The notes under the pieces are model-generated. The model worked only from the letters and a program-made list of their open reading frames with translations, made no database searches and had not been told where the DNA came from. Source: Caballeronia turbans (GTDB lineage Bacteria > Pseudomonadota > Gammaproteobacteria > Burkholderiales > Burkholderiaceae). Taken from it: a DNA stretch of 64,000 bases. The position numbers were made by a program, and so were the translations under genes. The DNA lies in assembly GCA_001544655.2 (NCBI GenBank), contig FCOD02000006.1, forward strand, positions 62,001 to 126,000. Direction: 5' to 3'. This document shows positions 9,431 to 18,727 of this stretch, one piece after another (position 1 is the stretch's first letter; each line of letters starts with the position of its first letter).

Positions 9431-12400
9431 TCAATGTCCTTCCTTATCGGAGCCGTTCTGCGAGCCGCCATGCGGACCTTCGACATCACCCGATGTACCC
9501 GGCGACGGCACGTCCTTGCTCTTGCTGAATTTCGAGATCACGACGAAGAACATCGGGATCATGAAAATGGCGAGGAAGGTCGCGGTCAACATGCCGCCGA
9601 TCACGCCGGTGCCGATTGCATGCTGGCTTGCCGAGCCCGCGCCGTTGCTGATCGCGAGCGGCATCACGCCGAGAATGAACGCGAGCGACGTCATCAGAAT
9701 CGGGCGCAACCGCAGGCGCGCCGCTTCCATCGCCGCTGCCACCGTCGACATGCCCTGCATGCGCAACTCACGCGCGAATTCCACGATCAGAATCGCGTTC
9801 TTCGCCGAAAGGCCCACCGTCGTCAAGAGGCCGACCTGGAAGAACACGTCGTTTTCCAGGCCGCGCAGCGTCGCTGCGAGCAGCGCCCCGAGCACGCCGA
9901 GCGGCACGACCATGATGACCGAGAACGGAATCGACCAGCTTTCGTACAGCGCCGCGAGACACAGGAACACGACGAGGATCGAGATGCCGTACAGGATCGG
10001 CGCCTGCGAGCCCGACTGACGCTCCTGATACGACAGACCCGTCCATTCGTAGCCGATGCCCGCCGGCAGCTTCGCCGCGATCGCTTCCATCGCCGTCATC
10101 GCCTGGCCGGTCGACTTGCCCGGCGCGGCCGCGCCCTGGATTTCCATCGCCGAAATACCGTTGTAACGCTCGAGCTTCGGCGAACCATAGGTCCAGTTGC
10201 CGGTCGCGAACGCCCCGAACGGCACCATCGTTCCGGCGCCATTGCGCACGTACCACTTGTTGATGTCGTCCGGATTCATGCGGAACGGTCCGTCGCCCTG
10301 CACGTACACCTTCTTGATCCGGTTATCGACGTCGAGGAAGTTGTTCACGTACTGCGACGCCCATGCGATCGAGAACGTCTGGTCGATGTCCGACACCGCG
10401 ACGCCGAGCGCATTGGCCTTCTCGCGGTCGATGTTCACCTTGAACTGCGGCGTGTCGTTCAGGCCGTTCGGGCGCACCTGCGCGAGCGTCGGGTCCTTCG
10501 CCGCCATGCCGAGCAGCATGTTGCGCGCTTCCATCAGTTTCGCGTGGCCGACGCCCGCGCGGTCCTGCAGCTCGAAGTCGAAGCCCGCCGCCGTGCCGAG
10601 TTCAGGAATCGATGGCGGATTGACCGGGAAGATCATCGCGTCCTTGTAGGGCGCGAAGTGCATGAACATCCGCCCGACGAGCGCCTGCACCTTCTGGTCG
10701 CTATGCTGGCGGTCCGCGTAGTCCTTCATCCGCACGAACACGAGACCGGAGTTCTGGCCGCGGCCCGCGAACGAGAAGCCGTTCACCGTGAACACCGATT
10801 CGACGATCGCCTTCTCGTCCTTCAGCAGATAGTCCTGCACGTCCTTCAGCACATGCGCCGTGTATTCCTGCGTGGAACCGGCCGGCGCCTGCACGAGCAC
10901 GAACATCGTGCCCTGGTCTTCATCGGGCAGGAACGACTTCGGCAGACGAAGGAACAGCATGCCCACCGCGACGATCACGACGATATAGATGATCAGCCAG
11001 CGTCCCGAGCGACGGATCACGTGCTGCACGCCGCTGTGATACTTCTCCTGGCTCTTGTTGAAGGTGCGGTTGAACCAGCCGAAAAAGCCCGTCTTCTCGG
11101 GCTGATGCCCTTCCGGATGCGGCTTCAGGATCGTCGCGCACAGCGCCGGCGTGAGAATCAGCGCGACCATCACGGACAGCACCATCGCCGCGACGATCGT
11201 CAGCGAGAACTGCCGGTAGATGGCGCCGACCGAGCCGCCCGAGAACGCCACCGGCACGAACACCGCCGACAGCACGAGCGCCACGCCGATCAGTGCGCCG
11301 GTGATCTGGCCCATCGCCTTGCGGGTCGCGTCGCGTGGGGACAAGTGCTCCTCGGACATCACCCGTTCGACGTTTTCCACGACCACGATCGCATCGTCCA
11401 CGAGCAGGCCGATCGCCAGCACGAGGCCGAACATCGACAGCACGTTGATCGAGAAGCCCACCGCCGACATGATCGCGAACGTACCGAGCAGAACGACCGG
11501 CACCGCGATCGTCGGGATGATCGTCGCCCGCAGGTTCTGCAGGAACAGATACATCACGAGGAACACGAGCACGATGCCTTCGATCAGCGTCTTGACCACT
11601 TCCTCGATCGACAGGCGCACGAACGGCGTCGTGTCGTACGGATACTTCACGACGAGGCCGTGCGGAAAGTACTTCGACAGGTCGTCGATCTTCTGCCGCA
11701 CGAGCTTCGCCGTCTGCAGCGCGTTCGCGCCCGTCGCGAGCTGGATACCGAAGCCGGCCGTCGGCTGTCCGTTGTACTTCGTATCGAAGTTGTAGTTTTC
11801 GCCGCCGAGGTCGATCTTCGCCACATCCTTCAGGCGCACTTGCGAGCCGTCCTGATTCACCTTCAGCAGGATGTTGCCGAACTGCTCCGGCGTGCGCAGC
11901 AGCGTCGCTTCCGTGATGGTCGCCTGGAGCATCTGCCCCGCGACCGCCGGCGTGCCGCCGAGACCGCCCGCCGCCACCTGCACGTTCTGGTTGTTGATGG
12001 CGTTCTTCACGTCCACCGGCGTGAGCGAGTAGTTCGTGAGCTTGGTCGCATCGAGCCAGACGCGCATCGCGTACTGCGAGCCGAACAGCGTCGTGGTGCC
12101 GACGCCGTTGATACGCGAGAGCGGGTCCGCCACGTTCGACGCCACGTAGTTCGCGAGGTCGTACTTGCTCATGCTGCCGTCTTCGGACACGAACGCAAGC
12201 ACGAGCAGGAAGCTCGAGCTCGACTTCGTGACCTTGGTGCCGAGCTGCTGCACGACCTGCGGCAGAAGCGGCGTGGCGAGCTGCAGCTTGTTCTGCACCT
12301 GCACCTGCGCGATGTCGGGGTTCGTGCCCGCCGCGAACGTCAGCGTGACCGTGGCCGTGCCGGAGTCATCGGATGTGGACGACAGGTACAGCAAGTGGTC

Positions 12401-12616
12401 GAGACCGGTCATCTGCTGCTCGATCACCTGCGTCACCGTGTTTTCGACGGTGCTCGCCGATGCGCCCGGATACGTCGCGCTGATCTGGATCGCAGGCGGC
12501 GCGATCGTCGGATACTGCGCGACCGGCAGCGTGAAGATCGACGCCATCCCCGCGAGCATCAGGATGATCGCGATCACCCACGCGAAGATCGGTCGATCGA
12601 TAAAAAACTTTGCCAT
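9431..12616 (-). CDS. RND (HAE1) efflux pump, inner-membrane subunit, operon 2
   Basis: AcrB/MexB/BpeB-family proton-driven drug exporter, 1061 residues. It has the expected N-terminus ([17 protein letters not shown]), the Asp pair in [17 protein letters not shown] and the TM10 Lys in [11 protein letters not shown]. It differs from the operon 1 pump mainly in the periplasmic loops and has a longer polar C-terminal tail. It lies 18 bp after the adaptor gene and one base before the channel gene, the same junction lengths as operon 1. Of known systems it most resembles Burkholderia BpeAB-OprB as I remember it; the name is not certain enough to assign. Confidence 0.95.
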   Translation of the reverse strand: MAKFFIDRPIFAWVIAIILMLAGMASIFTLPVAQYPTIAPPAIQISATYPGASASTVENTVTQVIEQQMTGLDHLLYLSSTSDDSGTATVTLTFAAGTNPDIAQVQVQNKLQLATPLLPQVVQQLGTKVTKSSSSFLLVLAFVSEDGSMSKYDLANYVASNVADPLSRINGVGTTTLFGSQYAMRVWLDATKLTNYSLTPVDVKNAINNQNVQVAAGGLGGTPAVAGQMLQATITEATLLRTPEQFGNILLKVNQDGSQVRLKDVAKIDLGGENYNFDTKYNGQPTAGFGIQLATGANALQTAKLVRQKIDDLSKYFPHGLVVKYPYDTTPFVRLSIEEVVKTLIEGIVLVFLVMYLFLQNLRATIIPTIAVPVVLLGTFAIMSAVGFSINVLSMFGLVLAIGLLVDDAIVVVENVERVMSEEHLSPRDATRKAMGQITGALIGVALVLSAVFVPVAFSGGSVGAIYRQFSLTIVAAMVLSVMVALILTPALCATILKPHPEGHQPEKTGFFGWFNRTFNKSQEKYHSGVQHVIRRSGRWLIIYIVVIVAVGMLFLRLPKSFLPDEDQGTMFVLVQAPAGSTQEYTAHVLKDVQDYLLKDEKAIVESVFTVNGFSFAGRGQNSGLVFVRMKDYADRQHSDQKVQALVGRMFMHFAPYKDAMIFPVNPPSIPELGTAAGFDFELQDRAGVGHAKLMEARNMLLGMAAKDPTLAQVRPNGLNDTPQFKVNIDREKANALGVAVSDIDQTFSIAWASQYVNNFLDVDNRIKKVYVQGDGPFRMNPDDINKWYVRNGAGTMVPFGAFATGNWTYGSPKLERYNGISAMEIQGAAAPGKSTGQAMTAMEAIAAKLPAGIGYEWTGLSYQERQSGSQAPILYGISILVVFLCLAALYESWSIPFSVIMVVPLGVLGALLAATLRGLENDVFFQVGLLTTVGLSAKNAILIVEFARELRMQGMSTVAAAMEAARLRLRPILMTSLAFILGVMPLAISNGAGSASQHAIGTGVIGGMLTATFLAIFMIPMFFVVISKFSKSKDVPSPGTSGDVEGPHGGSQNGSDKEGH

Positions 12617-12634
12617 GTAACAGGCTCCCTTTTA

Positions 12635-13897
12635 TTACGCGCCCGAAGCGGCCGATGCGGCCTGCGCACCACTGGCGCCGCTTCCGTTCGCCGGGGCGGC
12701 GGCGCCTTGCGCGCCGGATGCGCCCGGTGCCTGCGCTGCCTGCGCGTCGGATGCCGGATAGGGGAATTTCGCGTCGACCGGCTTCACCTGCATGCCGGGC
12801 TTCGCTTTCTCCACGCCGTTCACGATCACGCGATCGCCCGCGTTCAGGCCGCTGTCGACCACCCAGTTGTTGCCGAAAGTGGCGCTCGTGACGAGCTGAC
12901 GCAGCTCGACCTTGTCGTCCTTGTTGACGACGAGCGCGGTCGGCGTGCCCTTCTGGTCATGCGTGACGCCGATCTGCGGCACGACGAGTGCGTGGTCGTT
13001 CGTGCCTTCCTGGATGCGGGCACGCACGAACATGCCCGGCAGGAGCACGCGGTCCTTGTTCTGGAAGATCGCTCGCACGGTCACCGAACCGGTGCTCTGG
13101 TCGACGCTCACGTCGGAGAACTGCAGCTTGCCCTGTTCGGTGTAAGTGCGGCCGTCTTCGAGCACGAGTGTGACCTTCGCGGCGTGGATGCCTTCGGTCT
13201 GCAGGCGGCCTTCCTGAATCTGCCTGCGCAACTGGAGGCCCTCGACGCTCGATTGCGTCAGATCGACATAGATCGGATCGAGTTGCTGCACGGTCGTGAG
13301 CAGCGTCGCGGCGCTCGCCTGCACATACGCGCCCGGCGTGACCTGCGACAAGCCGGTGCGGCCGGTGATCGGCGAAACGACGTCGGTATAGCCGAGGTTG
13401 ATTTGCGCGGTATCGACCGATGCCTTGCCCGCGGCGACATCCGCCACGGCCTGGCCTTGCGCGGCGACGGCGTTGTCGTAGTCCTGCTTCGACACCGCGT
13501 TGGCCGCGACGAGAATCTTGTAGCGCGCCACGAGCGCGTTCTGCGACGCGACGTTCGCCTGCGCCTTCGCCAGCGTCGCCTTCGCGTTGTTCAGCGCGGC
13601 GATGTACGGCGCCGGATCGATCTTGTAGAGCCGCTGGCCGGCCTTGACCTCGGAGCCTTCCGTGAATTCACGGCGCAGCACGATGCCATCCACCCGGGCG
13701 CGCACTTGCGCGACGAGGTAGGCATTGGTGCGGCCCGGCAAATCGACGACGACCGGCACGCTCGTGGGCTGCACGGTGACGATGCCCACTTCGGGCGTTT
13801 GCGGCGGAGGCGCTGATTGTTTTTGCCCGCACGCTGCCAGAAACACGGCAGCCGTCGCGGCGGTGATTAAGCGGAGTGGAACCCGTTCGACGCGCAT
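12635..13897 (-). CDS. RND efflux periplasmic adaptor (membrane-fusion lipoprotein), operon 2
   Basis: AcrA-type adaptor of 420 residues. The start MRVERVPLRLITAATAA gives a lipobox (FLAAC, Cys about 22). Lipoyl half-motifs (VRARVDGIVLRREFTEGSEV and VVSPITGRTGLSQVTPG) flank the coiled-coil hairpin, followed by the barrel domain. An Ala/Gly/Ser-rich tail of about 40 residues is absent from the operon 1 paralogue. It is the first gene of operon 2 and is divergent from the TetR gene at 14348. The 450-bp gap between them holds a palindromic operator, so repression by that TetR protein is likely. Confidence 0.93.
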   Translation of the reverse strand: MRVERVPLRLITAATAAVFLAACGQKQSAPPPQTPEVGIVTVQPTSVPVVVDLPGRTNAYLVAQVRARVDGIVLRREFTEGSEVKAGQRLYKIDPAPYIAALNNAKATLAKAQANVASQNALVARYKILVAANAVSKQDYDNAVAAQGQAVADVAAGKASVDTAQINLGYTDVVSPITGRTGLSQVTPGAYVQASAATLLTTVQQLDPIYVDLTQSSVEGLQLRRQIQEGRLQTEGIHAAKVTLVLEDGRTYTEQGKLQFSDVSVDQSTGSVTVRAIFQNKDRVLLPGMFVRARIQEGTNDHALVVPQIGVTHDQKGTPTALVVNKDDKVELRQLVTSATFGNNWVVDSGLNAGDRVIVNGVEKAKPGMQVKPVDAKFPYPASDAQAAQAPGASGAQGAAAPANGSGASGAQAASAASGA

Positions 13898-14180
13898 GGA
13901 GCGACCTCTGTCTAAGACTGAGAGTGAAATAGGTGCGCGGCGGCCTTCCCCGGGCAATGCCGCGCACGAGCGTCCCTGAGGACGCTGCCAATAATCAAAA
14001 CCTGTCCGACGAATGAGCGGCGCCGTGGCCAGTGGCCGGCGTTTCATGCCCGTGCGCGACGCTGTGAAGCGCCGCCTGTGGCCCAAGGACGGCCGGAACG
14101 GGGCAATGGAAACGAAGCTTAATTCGAAATCTGATCGTCGGCTGAATTTGTGAATATTGGTAAACGGGTGGTATTGTATA

Positions 14181-14200
14181 TACATTCGTGGATGAATGTA
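14181..14200. promoter_or_regulatory. AcrR/TtgR-type operator between efflux operon 2 and tetR
   Basis: TACATTC-GTGGAT-GAATGTA is a perfect 7-bp inverted repeat with a 6-bp centre. It lies in an AT-rich patch of the divergent control region (13898-14347). It closely resembles the AcrR operator of E. coli as I remember it (TACAT...ATGTA around a GTGAATG core). Its place, 148 bp upstream of tetR and 284 bp upstream of the adaptor gene, suits a site controlling both transcripts. The rest of the gap shows nothing clear. Confidence 0.65.
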
Positions 14201-14347
14201 AAAAACTGTACGTGTTTATCCCCATTGGAGTTGAGAAAAAATCGCTCAGGGGAATCGATTACGGTCGACCAATCTTCGACAAGGGCGCGCGGGCGCGCCC
14301 CTTCAACGGCAGAAAGCAGGAGCAGACGGCCCGAAAGGCCGCACGAT

Positions 14348-14992
14348 ATGGTCAGACGAACCAAGGAAGAAGCGCAGGCAACGCGCAACCGGGTGCTCGA
14401 CGCGGCCGAGCGCGTCTTTTACGAAAAAGGCGTATCACGTACGACGCTGGCGGACATCGCGCAGGCGGCGGGCGTCACGCGCGGCGCGATCTACTGGCAT
14501 TTCGCCAACAAGGGCGATCTCTTCAACGCGATGTTCGACCGCAGCCTGCTGCCGCTCGACGAACTCGTGGAAACCACGCTCGACGGCAAGGAAGAGGATC
14601 CGCTCGAGCGCCTTCGGGAGCTTTTCGTCTGGTGCATGCGCAACATCACGACCGACGAGCAGCGCCGGCGCGTCTTCGACATCCTCTTCATGAAATGCGA
14701 GTTCGTCGAGGAAATGGGCCCGGTGCGCGAGCGGCATCAGAACAACATGCGCGACGGCATGGAGCGCATCGAGCGTGCGCTGCGCAACGCCGTCGAAAAG
14801 AAGCAGCTTCCCGCAACGCTCGATACGAACCGCGCAACTACGATGCTTCACTGCCTCTTCACCGGCATCCTGCACGATTCGCTGATGCTGCCGGATATCG
14901 TCCATCCGGAGCGCGACGCCGAAGCGCTCATCGACGCGTGCTTCGACGCCCTGCGCTGCAGCCCGGCCCTGCTCTTACCGGCCAGCGCCTGA
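14348..14992 (+). CDS. TetR-family repressor (AcrR/BpeR type) of efflux operon 2
   Basis: DNA-binding repressor of 214 residues. The start MVRRTKEEAQATRNRV matches the usual AcrR/TtgR N-terminus; the frame is open further upstream but would run through the operator. The helix-turn-helix is at about residues 26-60 (TLADIAQAAGVTRGAIYWHFANKGDLF). The C-terminal ligand domain is of AcrR type. The gene faces the efflux operon and has a palindromic operator upstream, so ligand-relieved repression of the operon and of itself is likely. Its last 18 bases overlap the end of the convergent hydrolase gene. Confidence 0.92.
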   Translation: MVRRTKEEAQATRNRVLDAAERVFYEKGVSRTTLADIAQAAGVTRGAIYWHFANKGDLFNAMFDRSLLPLDELVETTLDGKEEDPLERLRELFVWCMRNITTDEQRRRVFDILFMKCEFVEEMGPVRERHQNNMRDGMERIERALRNAVEKKQLPATLDTNRATTMLHCLFTGILHDSLMLPDIVHPERDAEALIDACFDALRCSPALLLPASA

Positions 14993-15607
14993 ATTCGCGG
15001 CGCGCGCCCGCTGGTTCGACGCGTAGATGTTGTCGCGCGCGGGCGCGTCGCCGCTCTCCAATGCCCTGATCCAGTCGTCCGTGCCGAGAACGGCGGCGAA
15101 ACGCGATTGCATCACCACCGTGAACACGCGGTGGATCTCCTCCGCAGTCGCACGGCCCGCGCTGTTTTCGTAGGGCACGGCGCCCGTTGCATCCGCGAGA
15201 AATTCCACGGCAAGGCCGGCATGCACCGCGTGCTTGACGGTCGAATCGTCACAGTTGTGCGTCATGTAGCCCGCGATCGCGATCGTGTCGATGTCGTGAG
15301 CCGTCAGCCAGTCGGCGAGACCGGTGCCGGCGAATGCGCTCGGCAGCGATTTCTCGATGTAATGCGCGCGCGGCCGCGACGCCACCGTTTCGTGCAGCTC
15401 GGCCATTGCTGAGCCGCGCGCGAAGATCGGCGCGCCCGGCGGCGCGAAATTCTGCACGACGACGACCGGCACGCCGTGCTTCCCGGCGGCGTCCATCGCG
15501 CGCGCGATATTCGCGAGCGACACGTTCACATCGGGATATTCGATCAACAGGTTGCCGTCGATGTACTCGTTCTGCACATCGATGACGATCAGGGCGCGGC
15601 GCGGCAT
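14975..15607 (-). CDS. Cysteine hydrolase, isochorismatase-like
   Basis: Soluble 210-residue hydrolase of the isochorismatase/nicotinamidase superfamily. The start MPRRALIVIDVQNEY places the catalytic Asp at residue 9. The catalytic Lys is in YIEKSLPSAFAGT and the nucleophilic Cys in GYMTHNCDDST (about residue 127), so the triad is complete. The substrate is unknown. It is divergent from a GlxA-type regulator (gap 15608-15736), a common arrangement in which the regulator controls the hydrolase. It converges on and overlaps the TetR gene by 18 bases. Confidence 0.9.
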   Translation of the reverse strand: MPRRALIVIDVQNEYIDGNLLIEYPDVNVSLANIARAMDAAGKHGVPVVVVQNFAPPGAPIFARGSAMAELHETVASRPRAHYIEKSLPSAFAGTGLADWLTAHDIDTIAIAGYMTHNCDDSTVKHAVHAGLAVEFLADATGAVPYENSAGRATAEEIHRVFTVVMQSRFAAVLGTDDWIRALESGDAPARDNIYASNQRARAANSGAGR

Positions 15608-15736
15608 GGTCAGCTCCTTCGTGGATGGTCGAAGCATTGTCGCCGCGCCCGCGCGGTATCCAGAAGTGGCCCGATCGCCAACTTTCATCGGAATCGGGCC
15701 AAAATGTCGAGATCGACGTTTCGCCGGAGCCGCGCC

Positions 15737-16693
15737 ATGACCCGCCATTCGATCGCCGTCGTCGCGTTCGACCGCATCAGCCCGTTTCATCTTGCGGTGC
15801 CTTGCATCGTGTTCGGCGAGGAGCGCAGCGGCATCGGCGTGCCGTCGTTCGACTTTCGTGTCTGCGCCGCCGAACCGGACGCGCTCGCAACCTCCGCCGG
15901 CTTTACGATCGCGGCCCGGCATTCGCTCGACGCCCTCGCCGGCGCCGATGTGATCATCGTGCCGTCGTGGCGCGATCCGGACGAGATGCCACCCGAAGCG
16001 CTCCTCGACGCGCTTCGCGCGGCGCATGCACGCGGCGCGCAAGTCGTCGGGCTGTGCCTCGGCTCGTATGTGCTCGCGGCGGCGGGCCTGCTCGACGGCC
16101 GCGCGGCCACGACGCACTGGGCGTGGGCCGACGATTTCGCGCGCCGCTATCCCAGGGTCCGGCTCGATCCGAATGTGCTCTATATCGACGACGAAAACAT
16201 CACGACTTCAGCCGGCACCGCGGCCGGACTCGATTGCTGCCTGCACGTGCTGCGCAAGCTGGCCGGCTCGCACGCGGCGAATCAGGTCGCGCGGCGGCTC
16301 GTCGTGCCGCCGCATCGGCAGGGATCGCAGGCGCAATTCATCGACGAGCCGGTTCCCGAGCGCCCGAACGGCGAAAAGCTCGCCGGTCTGCTCGACTGGC
16401 TGCGCGCCAATCTCCAAACCGAACATTCACTCGATGCGCTCGCCGCGCGCATGGCGATGAGCCGCCGCAACTTCACGCGGCGCTTTCGCGAAACGACGGG
16501 CGCGACGGTGAGCACGTGGCTCGTCGGGCAACGCGTCGCGCTCGCGCAGCGCTTGCTCGAAGGCACGGATCTTCCGATCGATCGCATCGCGGAACAGAGC
16601 GGCTTTCGCACCGGCGCGACGCTGCGCCAGCAATTCGCGCAGACGCTGAAGACGTCGCCGTCGGCTTATCGACGGGCGTTTCGCGGCGTGTAA
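15737..16693 (+). CDS. GlxA-family transcriptional regulator (DJ-1/PfpI plus AraC HTH)
   Basis: Regulator of 318 residues with two domains. Residues about 5-170 form a DJ-1/PfpI (type 1 glutamine amidotransferase-like) sensor with Cys in VVGLCLGSYVLAAAG. Residues about 220-315 form an AraC-type double helix-turn-helix (LAARMAMSRRNFTRRFRETT and the closing SPSAYRRAF). The start MTRHSIAVVAFDRI was chosen because the sensor domain begins there; longer upstream frames add no recognisable sequence. It probably controls the divergent cysteine hydrolase gene (inference from position). Confidence 0.92.
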   Translation: MTRHSIAVVAFDRISPFHLAVPCIVFGEERSGIGVPSFDFRVCAAEPDALATSAGFTIAARHSLDALAGADVIIVPSWRDPDEMPPEALLDALRAAHARGAQVVGLCLGSYVLAAAGLLDGRAATTHWAWADDFARRYPRVRLDPNVLYIDDENITTSAGTAAGLDCCLHVLRKLAGSHAANQVARRLVVPPHRQGSQAQFIDEPVPERPNGEKLAGLLDWLRANLQTEHSLDALAARMAMSRRNFTRRFRETTGATVSTWLVGQRVALAQRLLEGTDLPIDRIAEQSGFRTGATLRQQFAQTLKTSPSAYRRAFRGV

Positions 16694-16696
16694 CCG

Positions 16697-17497
16697 TCAT
16701 TTGAGCGCGATATGCTGTGCGAGGTAGGCAAACAGCGCGACGCACACGAGCATCGCCGCCCACGCCCAGACGGGCAAGCCGAGCGGATGCGGATCGTGGG
16801 AGTGATCGCGCTCGTGATGCACGAAACCATGCCCGTTCAGCCGATGCCGCAGCACGCCGCTCGCGTGGGCATCGGCGGACGGCCCGCGCATCGCGCCCGA
16901 GCGACGCGAAAACGCCGCCGACATCGCGCTCGGCCGCAAGAAGACGTGCCGGCGCTCGGTGCGCTCGCCCGCGGCGCGCATCGACGGCAACGCGTGCTTC
17001 GCGCGCACCACTTCGCAGAACTCGGCGAAGAAATCATCGGCGCCTTCGCGCAGCGCGTTTTCGATCTGGCGGGCAGGCAAGCCGGCGAGCGGGCCCGATA
17101 CCGTCGCCCAGACGGTGTATTCGATCCAGGTAGCGGCGCCGTCGTCGTCCGGGTTCAACGCGACCGCGATCTGCCCGCGCAAGGAGCCGACGCCTTCGCC
17201 GCGCGCCTTGAAGCTCAGCGTGCGGGCGTACACGGCATCGTCGGATTCGGTGGTTTCGGTGGTATCGCCTGGCGCGCGCGCCGCCTGACGCGTGCGCCCG
17301 GCGGCATGAGCGCGGATCTGGTAGCGCGCCCGCAGCGCGCCGAGCGGCACGATCAGCGTGAGGACATACTCGCCGCCGGGCGTGCGTGTGAACGATTCGC
17401 AATTGTCGAGGCTCGCGCGCAGCAGCGCGAGATCGCCCAAGGCTTCCCGGACATGCGCCGGGTCGAGCGGAACGCACAGGGCATCGGTGACTTCCAT
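16697..17497 (-). CDS. CoxG-like SRPBCC-domain protein with C-terminal membrane anchor
   Basis: Protein of 266 residues. The first roughly 150 residues resemble the CoxG family (SRPBCC fold; the CO-dehydrogenase subunit G group), for example DALCVPLDPAHVREALGD near the start and IEYTVWATVSGPLAGLPARQIENAL later. An Arg/His-rich linker leads to a single predicted membrane helix at about residues 243-263, so the domain is probably membrane-anchored on the cytoplasmic side. No CO-dehydrogenase structural genes are nearby, so a CO role is unsupported. It ends three bases from the GlxA-type gene, convergently. Confidence 0.75.
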   Translation of the reverse strand: MEVTDALCVPLDPAHVREALGDLALLRASLDNCESFTRTPGGEYVLTLIVPLGALRARYQIRAHAAGRTRQAARAPGDTTETTESDDAVYARTLSFKARGEGVGSLRGQIAVALNPDDDGAATWIEYTVWATVSGPLAGLPARQIENALREGADDFFAEFCEVVRAKHALPSMRAAGERTERRHVFLRPSAMSAAFSRRSGAMRGPSADAHASGVLRHRLNGHGFVHHERDHSHDPHPLGLPVWAWAAMLVCVALFAYLAQHIALK

Positions 17498-17571
17498 TCG
17501 AGCCTCCGCGAAAAGGATCGCATGCGTTCGTTATGGCCGAGCCGGCCTCGGCTGTCTGTTCGGATGCGCGC

Positions 17572-17949
17572 CTATGACGTTTCGTCGATACGATCGACGC
17601 GCGAACCGTAAAACGCGAGATAGCCCTTGATCTTTACGGCGGCGTCGAGCGGCGCTTCGTAGCTCCACGCGGCGTTCTCGACCGGGCCGTCCTCGGTCAG
17701 CAGGTGATAGTGCGTGGCCTCGCCCTTGCTCGGGCAATGCGTGGTGTGGATGGAGCGTTCCAGGCGCGCCATGTTTACGTCGGCGCGCGGGAAGTAGTGA
17801 ACTTTCTCCACACCCGGCTCGATGAGCGTGAGGGACGCGTGCGTATCGGCGTAGGTCACGCCCTGATGGATCACGCGGCAGCGCCGTCCATTCAGCGTGA
17901 TCTCGATGTGATGCGCCGTCTGGTGTCCGTCGTTCAGTTCCGTGCCCAT
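17572..17949 (-). CDS. DUF427-domain protein
   Basis: Small soluble protein of 125 residues matching the DUF427 family: the VHYFPRADVNMARLERS segment, the THCPSKGEATHYHL motif and the closing AFYGSRVDRI are typical. The start MGTELNDGHQ is preceded by GGGAGGGGCAG and is preferred over an upstream in-frame ATG. The biochemical function of the family is not established. It lies 74 bp upstream of the CoxG-like gene on the same strand and may be co-transcribed with it. Confidence 0.88.
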   Translation of the reverse strand: MGTELNDGHQTAHHIEITLNGRRCRVIHQGVTYADTHASLTLIEPGVEKVHYFPRADVNMARLERSIHTTHCPSKGEATHYHLLTEDGPVENAAWSYEAPLDAAVKIKGYLAFYGSRVDRIDETS

Positions 17950-17986
17950 CGTGCTGCCCCTCCCGCGTGAGAACCGACATCCCAAG

Positions 17987-18021
17987 AAAAAAGCCACGAG
18001 TCATCGAGACACCCGTGGCTT
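17987..18021 (-). terminator. Rho-independent terminator of the small secreted-protein gene
   Basis: The stem AAGCCACG / CGTGGCTT (17991-17998 and 18014-18021) is followed on the minus strand by a T-run (17987-17992 read as six T, partly within the stem). It sits about 75 bp after the stop codon of the gene at 18095-18589. Confidence 0.75.
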
Positions 18022-18094
18022 AATTATGAGACAAACTTCCGATACTGCGTGAGCGCTTTCGATGCCCGGGCGTATCCCCTTTCGACGCTCGCGC

Positions 18095-18589
18095 TTACTG
18101 AATGTTCCAGTGGAACGCCGCCTTGGCCTTGCCCGGTCCGGCAACGGTCACCGCCTGCTTTTTCTCCTGGTCCTTGTACTTCGCGTAGACCGTATAGCTG
18201 CCCGGCGGAAGTTTGACGAGCATGTACGGCCCCATCGACTCGGTGGAAAGCGTCTCGCCGCCCTTGCCGTCGACGATGCGAACCTGCACGCCCGAGAGAT
18301 AGTCGGCGGTCGGGCCCGTGAAGCGCAGCGACAACGGCCAGTGCGCCTGTTCGCGCAACAATGCCCGCGATTCGTCGAGTCCCACGCCGCCCGATGTGTA
18401 GGAGACGTCGCCTTGCTGCTGGATCTGCGGCAGACCGCCGCCGTTGGTATTGCCGGCGCTCGACGTGTCGCTCGTCGTGCCACCCGCCGCTCCGCCCGCT
18501 TGCTGCGCCCAGGCGCCGCCCGTCATGCCGGCGCTCATCGCCGCAACGAGAACTGCGGCCGCCAGCTTGCCCGTGGTCTTGCTCGTCAT
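18095..18589 (-). CDS. Secreted protein with carboxypeptidase-regulatory-like fold
   Basis: Protein of 164 residues with a signal peptide (MTSKTTGKLAAAVLVAAMSA, cleavage after AWA at about 30). A Gly/Ser/Thr-rich linker follows. The C-terminal half, LPPGSYTVYAKYKDQEKKQAVTV, is typical of beta-sandwich carboxypeptidase-regulatory-like domains. A GGAGCAGAAAC ribosome site supports the start. It is probably periplasmic. It lies 138 bp downstream of the DegP-type gene on the same strand and ahead of a terminator. The specific role is unknown. Confidence 0.75.
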   Translation of the reverse strand: MTSKTTGKLAAAVLVAAMSAGMTGGAWAQQAGGAAGGTTSDTSSAGNTNGGGLPQIQQQGDVSYTSGGVGLDESRALLREQAHWPLSLRFTGPTADYLSGVQVRIVDGKGGETLSTESMGPYMLVKLPPGSYTVYAKYKDQEKKQAVTVAGPGKAKAAFHWNIQ

Positions 18590-18727
18590 GTTTCTGCTCC
18601 TTTGTCCGGTGCCGCCGCGCCCGGGAGCCGGCGGCGTCACGCCCGATGCGTCGATGTCACGCGATGGGGCACCAGGCAACCGCAGAGCATGGTTCGTGCC
18701 CGCATCGCGCAAGCCGACGGCCGCGCG

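Noticed and set aside
9143-13816. A 1557-codon plus-strand open frame opposite the second efflux operon
   Set aside because: Antisense shadow with the same Arg/His/Glu-rich composition; the minus-strand genes are clear homologues.
15608-16117. N-terminal extension of the cysteine hydrolase to 380 residues
   Set aside because: The extension runs antisense to the GlxA-type gene; the family start is at 15607.
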